A stretch of DNA of 64,000 nt from Paenibacillus cookii (lineage in GTDB: Bacteria; Bacillota; Bacilli; Paenibacillales; Paenibacillaceae). The notes beneath the pieces were generated by a model. It was not told the origin of the DNA, did not search any database, and saw nothing but the letters and a program-made list of their open reading frames with translations. This document shows, in pieces, positions 15,686-24,774 of this stretch (position 1 is its first letter; every line of letters starts with the position of its first letter). The stretch covers positions 1-64,000 of the forward strand of contig NZ_BORW01000023.1 in the NCBI RefSeq assembly GCF_018333375.1. Direction: 5' to 3'. The position numbers and the translations under genes are program-made.

Positions 15686-16669
15686 TCAGATGCACCCATT
15701 GTACCCGGCCGAAGTGGACAACAGGGTGTCCGCGTTCCGATACAGCCGCAAAATATGTTCCGCACGCCGAACCACTTCTTCGGCCGCCTGCGCCGGTTCC
15801 TCAATGACGACGTGGCCGCCATAGCTGAGGATCATGCCATAAAACCATTCATCCAGCGGAAAATCCCCCTGCACGCGCAGGCTTCCGTCCTCCAGGACAT
15901 GGACCTGATGATGGTCGAAGGCGTCTCCAACCCGGTGCCTCACCGCAGCGGAAAAACGGAGGGTGACGCCGACCGCGGCAGCTTCGGACCAATCGGGCTT
16001 CCAATCATACTGCTCCTGCGGCGGCAGCTCCCGCGGTTCGAACCGTTCATCCAGCACTTCGATGCCCTGAATGCGCGACAGGCGGAAGGACCGGAAATCC
16101 CCGCGAAGCAGGCAATAGGCTTGTACGTACCACACGTTCCCTTTTAAAATCAGCCGTCCCGGCTCCACCACCCGTCCGCTGTCCGTGCCGTTCATGTTGA
16201 TGTACTGCAGCCGGACCCGCCTGGATTGTTCCATCGCCTGCCGCAGCAGGCCCAGTTTGCCTCGGGCATCTTTTCCTTGGCCCCAAGGGTTCAAATCGAA
16301 CAAAAGCTTTTCGGAATAAGCCGCGCCCTGCCCGGAACCGGGCCTGCGAAGCAGCGCCCCTACCTTTTCCAGCAGCCCGTCCAGCGCGCGGTCATCGAGG
16401 GCAACCTTGACGCCTTTGACGGCTGCAAAAATGGAGGCGATCTCGTCGAAGGTCAGGTGCTGTCTCGAGATCGTATAATGCTCCATCAGCTCGAATCCGC
16501 CGCTCGCCCCCGGATAGGCCGCGACCGGGATGCCCGCCCGGCTTAGCGTATCCATGTCCCTATATATGGTTTTAGTCGATACTTCAAACCGATCGGCCAG
16601 TTCTTTGGCGCTGATCCTCCCCCGGTTGAGCAGCAGGACGGTCATGGCTAATACGCGGTCTATTTTCAT
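15686..16669 (-). CDS. YafY-type HTH/WYL transcriptional regulator
   Basis: Protein of 327 residues. The N-terminal DeoR-like helix-turn-helix (ISAKELADRFEVSTKTIYRDM) is followed, from about residue 140, by a WYL domain (VWYVQAYCLLRGDFRSFRLSRI) and a WCX-like C-terminus. WYL domains sense ligands, often nucleic acids or nucleotides. AAGGAG lies upstream of the ATG. The next gene encodes a GyrI-like ligand-binding protein, a frequent partner. Confidence 0.9.
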   Translation of the reverse strand: MKIDRVLAMTVLLLNRGRISAKELADRFEVSTKTIYRDMDTLSRAGIPVAAYPGASGGFELMEHYTISRQHLTFDEIASIFAAVKGVKVALDDRALDGLLEKVGALLRRPGSGQGAAYSEKLLFDLNPWGQGKDARGKLGLLRQAMEQSRRVRLQYINMNGTDSGRVVEPGRLILKGNVWYVQAYCLLRGDFRSFRLSRIQGIEVLDERFEPRELPPQEQYDWKPDWSEAAAVGVTLRFSAAVRHRVGDAFDHHQVHVLEDGSLRVQGDFPLDEWFYGMILSYGGHVVIEEPAQAAEEVVRRAEHILRLYRNADTLLSTSAGYNGCI

Positions 16670-16685
16670 GCGCTTTTGCTCCTTC

Positions 16686-17444
16686 CTAGGTCATCCCTGC
16701 TTCCGGGCCTTCGAAAAAAAACGATAATCTACGCCGCATTGGCACTTCATTTTCCGCAAACTGGCGGTGCCTGTGCCCGTTGGCCCCTGAAGGATGCGGG
16801 AATCCCCATAAAACATGCTCCTCCCTGATCCTTCCCTGTTCCGCGAACCGCCGAAGAACCCGTTCCACGGCCCTGCCCAGCGGGATCATCAGCGCTTCAC
16901 GCAATTCCTTCAGCTCTTCGCATACGGATAAAGCCTGCTGCCGGAGCAGCGGCGAAGACCATATGTCGGGGTGGGCCCCCGTATAATTGCGCTTCTCCGC
17001 AAACACCGGATAACGCAGCAAGGAGATCGTATGCAGCAAATGCCGGGACTCCCCAAAAAGCGCGCTGCTGGATGAAATCTGCAAATATTCCGGCAGCCCC
17101 AGACGATCCAGCATGTCTTGGAGGTGGCTGCGCATCGAACCTGCAAACCCGGCAGCCTGTTTGGCCCGGCGGCAAACCTCTTCGTCCGGCAGACCTTCGG
17201 CGAGGGCCGTCCGCGCCGCTTGAAACGCCGTCTTCATTTGCGTCCAGCCGGGCGTAATCCCGATGATGACGATTCGCGCGGAACGGTTCAGGCATTCGTT
17301 ATGGGGTGCGTAAAACATTTCGAGCTGCCCCTCCGTCGCCATGAGAAAAACATCCGTCAGCAGATCCTCTTTCCCCAGGCTCCGTCCGGATGGCAGCGAT
17401 CCGATCGCCTGCTTATAATGCTGAAAAAACGGTGCGAACTTCAA
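16686..17444 (-). CDS. Uracil-DNA-glycosylase-superfamily-like protein
   Basis: Protein of 252 residues. Two blocks match the UDG fold: IVIIGITPGWTQM (motif A-like G-I-x-P-G) and FPHPSGANGHR (motif B-like H-P-S-x-x-N). The catalytic Asp of family 1 enzymes is not in place, as in several divergent UDG families. Start is TTG 17444, with a textbook AGGAGG 8 bases away; no ATG lies near. It is upstream of the WYL regulator on the same strand, 16 bases apart, so all three genes may form one operon. Enzymatic role is inferred from two motifs only. Confidence 0.6.
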   Translation of the reverse strand: MKFAPFFQHYKQAIGSLPSGRSLGKEDLLTDVFLMATEGQLEMFYAPHNECLNRSARIVIIGITPGWTQMKTAFQAARTALAEGLPDEEVCRRAKQAAGFAGSMRSHLQDMLDRLGLPEYLQISSSSALFGESRHLLHTISLLRYPVFAEKRNYTGAHPDIWSSPLLRQQALSVCEELKELREALMIPLGRAVERVLRRFAEQGRIREEHVLWGFPHPSGANGHRHRQFAENEVPMRRRLSFFFEGPEAGMT

Positions 17445-17644
17445 GCCGTCAGCCTCCTACGTTCTCTGCCCTAGTGACTATGAAGCCCCCGTTGAGGCAT
17501 CTAGGTCATAAGGCGTTCCTACCCTCAGCTTACCCCAAAAACCGAACCTTCGCACGGGCGTTTCGAGGAATGACGGGTTGAAGACAATCGGCTTCCATGT
17601 TGAAAAGGGGTTTGCCTGCCGGAGCTTTCCTTTTCAAGCATCAG

Positions 17645-17678
17645 CAAGAAACCCGACTCGGACGCATCCGAATCGGGC
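17645..17678 (-). terminator. Terminator of the MoxR-DUF58-DUF4129 operon
   Basis: CCCGA-n-TCGGA-loop-TCCGA-n-TCGGG stem followed by TTTCTTGCT on the minus strand. Confidence 0.7.
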
Positions 17679-17722
17679 CATTTCCCGTACATGGCGGTTT
17701 AAAATCATTGGATATACACGGA

Positions 17723-19006
17723 CTATCGTTTTGAACCATCCTCCGGCTTCGTGCCAGCCCCGTACCGGACCTGGTTATAACGTCTGACCACCTGCTCCAC
17801 CTCATGGGGAGCGAGATGGGTATATTCGGTTTTGGCGGAGATCAGATCCGCGTTTTCGGACGGGGTAAGGCTTGGGCGGAAAGCATACCCCTGCTTGACG
17901 GCACGGCGGATCAGGTTGGCGTAAGCCCGGCGCGGGTCCCCGCTCCCGGCCCCAGCTGCATCGTCGTTACGCCTTCTCCACCGCCTTCCGGGCCGCTTCT
18001 GCACGGGTTCTATTTTCTCCACCTCGTCGACGTAATCCCCTTCATCCAGCGTCGTCCGCCGGATCTCGCGCATCAGCCGCAGCCGCTGCGCCAGCCGGGC
18101 CAGCCAGGCGCGAAGGCTTTCCGGAAGCCAGCGCCGCAGCAGACGGTATAACAGGAACAACAGGACGAGCGCCACGGCTGCTGCCAGCAGGTAAAACAGG
18201 AGCTGGCTTGCGACCTGTACCCAATGCGGCGTGGGGGACGCTGGAGGAAGCCCAAGATCGGGCTGCTGGGGTTGAGCCGGCGGTTCCTGCACCGCTTGCG
18301 GCTTCTCCCCGCCGCCCAAGCCGCGCAGCCACTCGGCCAGCCAACGCCTGGCATAAGCCAGTCCCTCGCCGAGACCGTTCCATAAGCTTAGCAGCGCGAT
18401 AACGGCAATGGTCAGCCACGTCATCCGGCGGTTTCTGGCCACAATCCGGCGGAGAAGCTGACGGTCGGTCTCCTGCGCGTTGGAGGCATCGCGGACGCGA
18501 TCTCCGTTCCAGCGGAGCAGAACGGCAAACAACGTAAACAGGCTCATGAAATAAAGCGAGATGCGGTACGGCTCAAGGGCGCCCACCCTGGAGGAAAAGC
18601 CGTACACGATCAAAGCGGCCCCAAGCCCGGCCAACGGAAGCTTCAGATCGATTTCCCGCCACAGTTCCTTGCGGCCGACGACGAGTCCGCGAAACACGGC
18701 GATGAACGAAACGAGCGCCGCCAGAACGCCCGCCCGAAGGCCGGTTGCCGCCAGCGGAATCAAGGCGGCGGCGATCAGGGCCGCTCCAGGCAGCAGCGCT
18801 TTTCCTCCCCGGGCCTGCCGGATGCCCGTCAGCGTCCCCGCAGCATGCAGCAGCCAAATAAGCGGCAGCAGCCAGCCGGGAACGAGATCCATCGCAAACG
18901 CCATGTAAAGCAGCAAAAACGGATAACAGGCCGCCGTCTCAAGGAGCGAATTCCCGAGCACGGACAGCACGCGCCGCATGGCCGTGCCTTTCTCTTGCTT
19001 CATCAT
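17723..19006 (-). CDS. Membrane protein with DUF4129-like C-terminus
   Basis: Protein of 427 residues. It has about six N-terminal helices (to residue 160), another helix near 190, a proline-rich outer loop (PPAQPQQPDLGLPPASPTP), a further helix near 265 and a cytoplasmic Arg-rich tail ending in the DUF4129-type segment RAYANLIRRAVKQGYAF to VEQVVRRYNQVRYG. A transglutaminase core, usual in the larger relatives, is absent. ATG 19006 has AAGGAGG 7 bases away and overlaps the DUF58 stop by 4 bases. Confidence 0.75.
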   Translation of the reverse strand: MMKQEKGTAMRRVLSVLGNSLLETAACYPFLLLYMAFAMDLVPGWLLPLIWLLHAAGTLTGIRQARGGKALLPGAALIAAALIPLAATGLRAGVLAALVSFIAVFRGLVVGRKELWREIDLKLPLAGLGAALIVYGFSSRVGALEPYRISLYFMSLFTLFAVLLRWNGDRVRDASNAQETDRQLLRRIVARNRRMTWLTIAVIALLSLWNGLGEGLAYARRWLAEWLRGLGGGEKPQAVQEPPAQPQQPDLGLPPASPTPHWVQVASQLLFYLLAAAVALVLLFLLYRLLRRWLPESLRAWLARLAQRLRLMREIRRTTLDEGDYVDEVEKIEPVQKRPGRRWRRRNDDAAGAGSGDPRRAYANLIRRAVKQGYAFRPSLTPSENADLISAKTEYTHLAPHEVEQVVRRYNQVRYGAGTKPEDGSKR

Positions 19007-20106
19007 GCCCCCGCCTCCTTGGTCCCATCGTATACATCGGCGATCGATACGCGATGGCCCCGCTGCTCCAACTTCCGAACGGCGTCCCGGATCGCGGGGG
19101 AGACATGGGGCGTGACAAGGAAGTAGTCGATCGCATCCGTCCTCTCCGCTTCGGCTTCAAGCCGGAGAAGCTCGTGAAACGGCATTTGGACTTTCATCTC
19201 GACGGCGGCCATCGCCTCCAGCACGGCCTCCAGGTGCGCTTGGCCGTAATCCGGCATCAGCTCCGACCGGCTGGCGTCGGCATGGGGCGAAAGACAGGCG
19301 TTGCTCGCAAACCCGGCAGCCATCCCCTGGCGGATGAGCGCCGCGGCGCAAGTCGCCGCATAGGACAACGCATCTTCGATGACCTCAGGTTTGGTCACCA
19401 CGTTCCACATCTGCTCCGACACCTCGATATTGAGAAGAATCATCGCCTTCGGATCGGCCGAGTGGCCGTGCTGATGTACCTGGAGTTCTCCGCTTCTGGC
19501 GCTGGCTTTCCAGTGGATGCGATTCATCGCGTCTCCCGGCGCGTAACTTCGGACTCCCGTATACAGAAACGGATCCTCGACGATCCAGCGGCGGACGGCC
19601 AGCTCGCCCTGCCAGGTTTTCCAGGAAGACGGCAGCTCTTCGTCCCTGCGCAGCGACGGGTAAACCACCAGCCGTTTGTTCAAGTTCACTTTCAGGGACG
19701 GCGTATACATCGCAAACAAATCGCTGCCGGTCATCGTTGCCGTATCCATGCGGAAGATGCCCCGTCCACGGCACTGAATCTGGTGCGTCCGGGTAATCCG
19801 CGTTCGGGCGGGCAGCGAGAAAAAGCTCGTATGGTTTTGGTAAATCTCGCCTTCGCTGACCCACGTTTCCTTGCTGCGCTTGAATCCGAGCGATGCCGGT
19901 AGCATCGCTTCGAGCCGCAGCCAAGGGATCGGCACGCGGCGTTTGTTTTCGATGACCTCCACCATCTCGATCCAGTCCCCTGCGTAACATGTCCGGGTAC
20001 TGAAATGGCGGTCGTAGTTGAGTTTGCCAAGCGCATATTTCCCGAGAACAAGTCCCTGCAGCACCATGACGGCTCCGCAGGCAAGGAACAGCCATAACAC
20101 CGCCAT
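19003..20106 (-). CDS. DUF58 domain protein
   Basis: Protein of 367 residues. One or two N-terminal helices, then a beta-rich region, then the DUF58 signature VRSYAPGDAMNRIHWKASAR near residue 195, followed by a von-Willebrand-A-like fold. DUF58 proteins are encoded next to MoxR ATPases and are thought to be their clients or adaptors. The ATG abuts the MoxR stop codon and lacks its own strong ribosome site, so it is translationally coupled. Confidence 0.9.
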   Translation of the reverse strand: MAVLWLFLACGAVMVLQGLVLGKYALGKLNYDRHFSTRTCYAGDWIEMVEVIENKRRVPIPWLRLEAMLPASLGFKRSKETWVSEGEIYQNHTSFFSLPARTRITRTHQIQCRGRGIFRMDTATMTGSDLFAMYTPSLKVNLNKRLVVYPSLRRDEELPSSWKTWQGELAVRRWIVEDPFLYTGVRSYAPGDAMNRIHWKASARSGELQVHQHGHSADPKAMILLNIEVSEQMWNVVTKPEVIEDALSYAATCAAALIRQGMAAGFASNACLSPHADASRSELMPDYGQAHLEAVLEAMAAVEMKVQMPFHELLRLEAEAERTDAIDYFLVTPHVSPAIRDAVRKLEQRGHRVSIADVYDGTKEAGA

Positions 20107-21075
20107 CTACTTCACGCCGCTTTCGAGTTCTTTTTCGCTTGGAACCGGGATGCCGTTCAAAATCCCCGTCAAAATGCGCTCGGCATGGCTTCCGGCTTCA
20201 TGCCGCTTTCTCAGCACCAGCCGGTGCGACCATACCGGCAGCAAAAGCTGCTTAATGTCGTCCGGCAGCACGTAGTCCCTTCCCTGCAGCGCCGCATAAG
20301 CCTGGGCGGCCCGAAGCAGCGCCTGCGTCCCGCGCGGGCTGATGCCGAGCGCCGTTTCGTCATGGCTCCGGGTCGCTTCGGCCAAAGCGACGATATAACC
20401 GAGCAAATCATCGGCCACCCGGACCTGTCCGCACAGCCGCTGCGCTTCAAGCACCTCTTCGGCCGTTGCCGTCCGCGCAGGTTCCCCCGGCTTCAGGCTG
20501 CCCGCGGCGGCCGCCGTTCTTTTTAAAATTTCGACGCCCTCCGCCGACGATGGATATCCCAGCTTCATCCGGATCAAAAAGCGGTCCATCTGGGCTTCGG
20601 GAAGCGGAAAGGTCCCTTGGTTGTCCACCGGGTTTTGCGTCGCAAGCACCATAAACGGGCTTTCCAGCGGCATCGTGCGCCCTTCGATGCTGATCTGCCG
20701 CTCCTCCATGCATTCCAGCAGGCTGGACTGCGTCCGGGGCGTGGCGCGGTTGATCTCGTCGGCCAGCACGATGCGGGCGAACAGCGGCCCGGGCCGGAAG
20801 TGGAATTCCCCGTCCTTTTGATTGAAATAATGAATTCCCGTCAAATCCGAAGGGAGCAAATCCGGCGTGAACTGAATCCGCTGAAAGCTGAGGCTGAGCG
20901 ACGCCGCCAGGCTTTTGGCCAGCAGCGTTTTGCCCGTCCCCGGGACGTCCTCCAGCAGCACATGCCCCGACGCCAGGAGCGCCGTCAGCAGCAGATCGAC
21001 CTCGCGTTCCTTGCCGACGATCACGTTAGCGATGTTTTGCTTCAATTTTTGCCCGAGCTGATGAACGATCTCCAT
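20107..21075 (-). CDS. MoxR family AAA+ ATPase
   Basis: Protein of 322 residues. Walker A is LLEDVPGTGKTLLAKS, Walker B IVLADEINRA, sensor 1 LATQNPVDNQG, and the C-terminal AAA lid contains ISPRGTQALLRAAQAYA. These chaperone-like ATPases mature or remodel partner proteins, here presumably the DUF58 protein and the membrane DUF4129 protein downstream. ATG 21075 is chosen; the frame stays open to a TTG at 21126. It is first of a three-gene operon. Confidence 0.92.
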   Translation of the reverse strand: MEIVHQLGQKLKQNIANVIVGKEREVDLLLTALLASGHVLLEDVPGTGKTLLAKSLAASLSLSFQRIQFTPDLLPSDLTGIHYFNQKDGEFHFRPGPLFARIVLADEINRATPRTQSSLLECMEERQISIEGRTMPLESPFMVLATQNPVDNQGTFPLPEAQMDRFLIRMKLGYPSSAEGVEILKRTAAAAGSLKPGEPARTATAEEVLEAQRLCGQVRVADDLLGYIVALAEATRSHDETALGISPRGTQALLRAAQAYAALQGRDYVLPDDIKQLLLPVWSHRLVLRKRHEAGSHAERILTGILNGIPVPSEKELESGVK

Positions 21076-21344
21076 ATCGATCCCCGTCCTTCCTCCTTGC
21101 CTCCATTTTGATGCCTTCGATTCCAATCGAAGCCGGCGCCAAATCTATAAAAGCGCTTGCAACATGGAGGGAGTGTATGTTGAAATTGGAACTGCCCTGT
21201 ATTCCGGTTTCCTTTCTCAACCATTTTAACAAATAATTCGGGCAAACGGAGACTATAAAACGTTCCCGGCCGAATTCGCGGTGGAGCCCAACATTGACTC
21301 CTGCGCCATGCCATCGGTAATATGGGCTTAAGAGGTGATATGAC

Positions 21345-21713
21345 TTGGACACGATGCTGATTCTTGGCGGGATCATGCTGTTTCTTGCGGTAGCGCTTGG
21401 CGCTTTCGGAGCGCATGCCCTGAAGGAACGGTTGAACGAAAGCCAGCAGAAAACATACCAGACGGGGGTGCAATACCATTTGGCCCACGGGCTTGGCCTT
21501 GTGCTGATCGGTCTTTATGCGGGCATGGCGGAGCAATCTTCCCTGGCGGTGCTGGCGGGCTGGTTTATTTTTGCGGGGATCGTTTTGTTCTCCGGCAGCC
21601 TGTACGCGCTTAGCCTCACCGGCATCCGGAAGCTCGGCGCCATCACGCCGCTGGGCGGCGTGGCTTTTTTGGCCGGATGGGTGTTGTTTATCGTTGCGGC
21701 GGCGCAAGGGTAA
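21345..21713 (+). CDS. DUF423 family membrane protein (YwdK-like)
   Basis: Protein of 122 residues with four helices. The family opening GAFGAHALKERL and the QYHLAHGLGL segment are clear. Start TTG 21345 follows AGAGGTGA; an in-frame ATG three codons on is the alternative. Function of the family is unknown. Confidence 0.88.
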   Translation: MDTMLILGGIMLFLAVALGAFGAHALKERLNESQQKTYQTGVQYHLAHGLGLVLIGLYAGMAEQSSLAVLAGWFIFAGIVLFSGSLYALSLTGIRKLGAITPLGGVAFLAGWVLFIVAAAQG

Positions 21714-21741
21714 AATTAACGAATGGCCGTTTTTGACCGAA

Positions 21742-21780
21742 AAAAGAGCGCATCCCGGAAGTAAGGGATTGCGCTCTTTT
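21742..21780. terminator. Bidirectional terminator between DUF423 gene and rlmN
   Basis: AAAAGAGCGCA-n-CCC...GGG-n-TGCGCTCTTTT, with T-tracts on both strands and two convergent genes. Confidence 0.85.
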
Positions 21781-21796
21781 GATTCGTCCGACAAGA

Positions 21797-22894
21797 TTAC
21801 TCGTTTGCTGCCCGGTTTGCCTTTGCGCCGCGCGCGCGGTCGCTTTGGATCTGCTTGCTGCGCAGCTGGCCGCAGGCTGCATCGATGTCCGTGCCATGCT
21901 CAAGCCGCACGCTGACGCTGATATTGTTTTTCTTCAGCGTATCGTAGAAGGCGGTGATCGTCTCCTTGGAACTCCGCTGATACTGGCTGTGCTCGTCGAC
22001 CGGATTATACGGGATCAGGTTCACGTTCGCCAGGTTCCGGCGGCTGCCTACCAGCTCCGCCAGCTCCTGCGCATGCTCCGGCTGGTCGTTGACGTCCTTC
22101 AGCAGGATATATTCCAGCGTGATTCGGCGGTTCGTTTTCTCCAGGTAATAATCGATCGCCTCCATCAGCGGCTCGATCGGATACGCCCGGTTGATCTTCA
22201 TGATTCGCGTGCGGATGTCGTTGTTCGGCGCGTGCAGGGAAATCGCCAGATTCGTTCCGAGATCGCTGTCGGCAAATTCGCGGATCTTCGGCACCAGGCC
22301 GCTGGTCGACACCGTAATGTGCCGCGGACCGATCGCCAGACCTTTAGGGTCGCGGATGACCCGGATGAAATTCGACATATGCTCGAAATTGTCAAACGGC
22401 TCGCCGATGCCCATCACGACGATATGGCTGACCCGCTCGTTATTTTGCCGGCCGTCCAGGAAAAGCTGGACCTTCATCACCTGTTCCACGATTTCGCCGC
22501 TGGTCAGGTCCCGGCTTTTGCTCAGCAGGCCGCTCGCGCAAAAGCTGCATCCGATATTGCAGCCCACCTGCGTCGTCACGCATACGGACAGGCCGAATTT
22601 ATGGCGCATCAGCACGGTTTCGATCAGGTTGCCGTCCTGCAGGCGGAACAGAAACTTAATGGTGCCGTCTGCGGATTCCTGGCGGGTATGCTCCTCCAAC
22701 GTTTGAATCGCAAAATGCTCCTCCAGCAGCGTCCGGCATTCCGGCTTCAGCTCCGGCATCTCGGAAAATGCCGTCACGCGTTTGCGGTACAGTCCTTCCC
22801 AAACAAGCTGGGCGCGCGATTTTTTATGTCCATGCTCAGCCAGCCAAGCGGCCAACTGGTCCACAGTGAGTCCATAAATGGATGGTTTGCTCAT
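21797..22894 (-). CDS. rlmN: 23S rRNA (adenine-2503-C2) methyltransferase RlmN-type
   Basis: Radical SAM enzyme of 365 residues that methylates C2 of A2503 in 23S rRNA (and A37 of some tRNAs). The cluster motif is CNIGCSFC, the SAM-contact GIGEPFDN follows, and the catalytic Cys lies in DIDAACGQL near the C-terminus. The N-terminus starts [12 protein letters not shown], as in Bacillus RlmN. Paenibacilli often carry several RlmN/Cfr-like paralogues. The VLMRHKFG and GIGEPFDN blocks favour RlmN over Cfr (C8 methylation and drug resistance), but the paralogue question stays open. Confidence 0.9.
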   Translation of the reverse strand: MSKPSIYGLTVDQLAAWLAEHGHKKSRAQLVWEGLYRKRVTAFSEMPELKPECRTLLEEHFAIQTLEEHTRQESADGTIKFLFRLQDGNLIETVLMRHKFGLSVCVTTQVGCNIGCSFCASGLLSKSRDLTSGEIVEQVMKVQLFLDGRQNNERVSHIVVMGIGEPFDNFEHMSNFIRVIRDPKGLAIGPRHITVSTSGLVPKIREFADSDLGTNLAISLHAPNNDIRTRIMKINRAYPIEPLMEAIDYYLEKTNRRITLEYILLKDVNDQPEHAQELAELVGSRRNLANVNLIPYNPVDEHSQYQRSSKETITAFYDTLKKNNISVSVRLEHGTDIDAACGQLRSKQIQSDRARGAKANRAANE

Positions 22895-23149
22895 TGGTTT
22901 ACGTTCCTCTTTTCCAAAAGCGTAAAATTCTCGTCCCTCTCTACTTTACCAGATTGGAACGAAAATCTGTCATTATTGTCCCAAAATTTCATTAGCAAAA
23001 CAAGGGGAGACAGGCAGGATTTACGGCAACCCTTGCGCTTGTCCAACCTTGCCCGTAATTCCCGGCGCAATACAACTGCCCTGGAACGGATGCTTTGCTT
23101 GCCAATAGGGATGCCGAAAAAGGGATTCCCGCGAATGGGGCTTATGAAA
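22895..23149. other. Intergenic, nothing recognised
   Basis: AT-rich part next to rlmN is presumably its promoter. The rest has no frame with a ribosome site. Confidence 0.35.
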
Positions 23150-23182
23150 AAGAAAACCTGCAGCTGTCAGCCAGCTGCAGGT
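23150..23182 (-). terminator. Terminator of dinB-family gene
   Basis: ACCTGCAGCTG / CAGCTGCAGGT perfect stem followed by TTTCTTTTTC on the minus strand. Confidence 0.85.
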
Positions 23183-23198
23183 GCATAGATTTCGACCG

Positions 23199-23729
23199 TC
23201 AAATTGCCAAAAACCGTTCGAGCCGCTCCTTTTGCCGCAAATGATGCCGGAAATGCATTTCAACCAGCATGAACCACTCGGCTGCATTTAAAGCGCCGAA
23301 ACCGGGGTGGACCAGCTTGTTTTGCAGCGGGGCCTGATGCACCAAAGGCTCTGCGTCTCTCATGCCGTCAAGGACCGACCGCAAACCGCTGATCATTTGC
23401 TCCTTGCTCGCGGGTTGCGGCGGCGTATACGCCGGGGATGGCGGGACTTGGATCCGGATGTTCGGAAACTCCCCGTTTAAGAAGGCAATCTTCCCCCGTT
23501 CCGTCTTCTCTCCGGCCTTGGCGACGCCCTCCGCGGACTCGGCGCATGCCCGGACGTTCCTTAAATGCAGATGCAGGGATGCCTGAATCAAATGCATGTA
23601 CATTTGCCCAAGCGACCATTCCTCTTCGCCGGGCTTGCGGTGCAATTCCTCCAGGCTAAAGCGTTCCAGCTCCCCGATGTAATGCCCGGTGATGTTCTCC
23701 AGGCTGCGGATCGTTTCTTTTGTATTCAT
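23199..23729 (-). CDS. DinB family protein
   Basis: Four-helix DinB/YfiT-like protein of 176 residues, with the metal-site histidines spread as in the family: MYMHLIQASLHLH, AEWFMLVEMHFRHHLRQKERL. Several members are thiol-dependent S-transferases (bacillithiol), others are of unknown function. ATG 23729 has AAGGAG 8 bases away, and the longer frame to 23786 is rejected. An inverted repeat just upstream may regulate it. Confidence 0.87.
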   Translation of the reverse strand: MNTKETIRSLENITGHYIGELERFSLEELHRKPGEEEWSLGQMYMHLIQASLHLHLRNVRACAESAEGVAKAGEKTERGKIAFLNGEFPNIRIQVPPSPAYTPPQPASKEQMISGLRSVLDGMRDAEPLVHQAPLQNKLVHPGFGALNAAEWFMLVEMHFRHHLRQKERLERFLAI

Positions 23730-23743
23730 CGCAATCACTCCTT

Positions 23744-23765
23744 GGTTATTGGTTCTGGAATAACC
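23744..23765 (-). promoter_or_regulatory. Inverted repeat in front of dinB-family gene
   Basis: GGTTATT-N8-AATAACC, perfect 7-bp arms, ending two bases before the AAGGAG ribosome site. An operator or a translational hairpin. Confidence 0.4.
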
Positions 23766-23805
23766 ATAACAAAACGCTACTGACACCGTTATGTCAGTAG
23801 CGTTT
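23766..23805 (-). terminator. Strong hairpin terminating the SRPBCC-WYL operon
   Basis: Perfect 14-bp arms AAACGCTACTGACA and complement with a 6-base loop. The stem contains the stop codon of the WYL gene, and TTTTGTTATGG follows. Confidence 0.7.
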
Positions 23806-24741
23806 CAGGAGTTTTTCGGCTTCATTCCGAATCCGCTCGCGAAGGGCTTCCGGCTCGAGCACGGTCATGGCCGACCCCCAGCCCATGATCCATTGCAGAA
23901 CCTCCTCGATGCGACGGACGCGCATCCGGATGTGGAGTCCGTCCGGATGTTCCTCCAAAGCGTCGATATAGTAGTTGTCCGACTCTCTGATTCGGCCTTC
24001 GATCGCGCGGTCGGCCGACAGGAGAATCACAAGCTCGCGGTCATCGGCCGGCCTGTACTTCTCCAGGTCGAATCCGTCCGGAAGCTCATAGCCATCGGCC
24101 AACACGCGAAGTTCGGACATGCGGGATACCCGGAAATGGCGAATATCCCCGCGCAGCTCGCAGGCCGCGACCAGCAGCCAGGCTCCCCGGTCATAGATCA
24201 GGCCATAAGGGGCCGCCGTGCGTTCGCTCACCCGGCTCCCCTCCGTCCCCGGACCGGCTTTGGCGTAGCGGAAGCGGATTTTCTTCCGCTCCAGGAGCGC
24301 CCCGCGCACCAGCTCCAAGTTTTCCCGCTCCATCCTGCCGGCGTCCGCTTCCGGGATCTGCAGCAGGCGCATGGTAGCCCGGATCCGGCCGGCTTCGGCG
24401 CGTACGGGTTGGGGGAGAACGGCTTCGATTTTGGCGTTGGCGGATGCGGCATGAATGCCGTAATTCGGCTCCAGCTTCTTTTGAACGAACTCGGCGCCCA
24501 GCAGCAGGGCAACCGCCTCAGCGGCCGTCAAGCTGACGGGAGGCAAAAAATATCCCTCCATCAGGGAGTAGCCTTGCCCGGGAGCGCCCACAACCGGCAC
24601 GTTCGCCTCGCTGAGCGCTTGCATATCGCGGTAGATCGTGCGGACGCTTGTTTCGAACCGCTCGGCCAGCTCTTCGGCCCGAACGATTTTTCGGCTTTGC
24701 AGCTCCAGCACGATCGCCAGCAGCCGGTCTGTTCTGTTCAT
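23794..24741 (-). CDS. YafY-type HTH/WYL transcriptional regulator
   Basis: Protein of 315 residues. The N-terminal helix-turn-helix (RAEELAERFETSVRTIYRDM) is followed by a WYL domain (AWLLVAACELRGDIRHFRVSRM) and a WCX C-terminus. It is co-transcribed behind the SRPBCC gene, 33 bases apart, and is followed by a DinB gene. WYL-SRPBCC-DinB neighbourhoods are common in Bacillales and suggest small-molecule detoxification. Confidence 0.9.
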   Translation of the reverse strand: MNRTDRLLAIVLELQSRKIVRAEELAERFETSVRTIYRDMQALSEANVPVVGAPGQGYSLMEGYFLPPVSLTAAEAVALLLGAEFVQKKLEPNYGIHAASANAKIEAVLPQPVRAEAGRIRATMRLLQIPEADAGRMERENLELVRGALLERKKIRFRYAKAGPGTEGSRVSERTAAPYGLIYDRGAWLLVAACELRGDIRHFRVSRMSELRVLADGYELPDGFDLEKYRPADDRELVILLSADRAIEGRIRESDNYYIDALEEHPDGLHIRMRVRRIEEVLQWIMGWGSAMTVLEPEALRERIRNEAEKLLKRY

Positions 24742-24774
24742 AGGGATGTCGGCTCCTTGCTCATCAATTTCGGC

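Noticed and set aside
21026-21376. 116-codon minus-strand frame upstream of the MoxR gene
   Set aside because: Overlaps the start of both the MoxR and DUF423 genes and has no ribosome site.
22985-23055. Imperfect inverted repeat TACGGCAA / TTGCCCGTA
   Set aside because: Contains a bulge and a long loop, has no T-tract and no gene to terminate.
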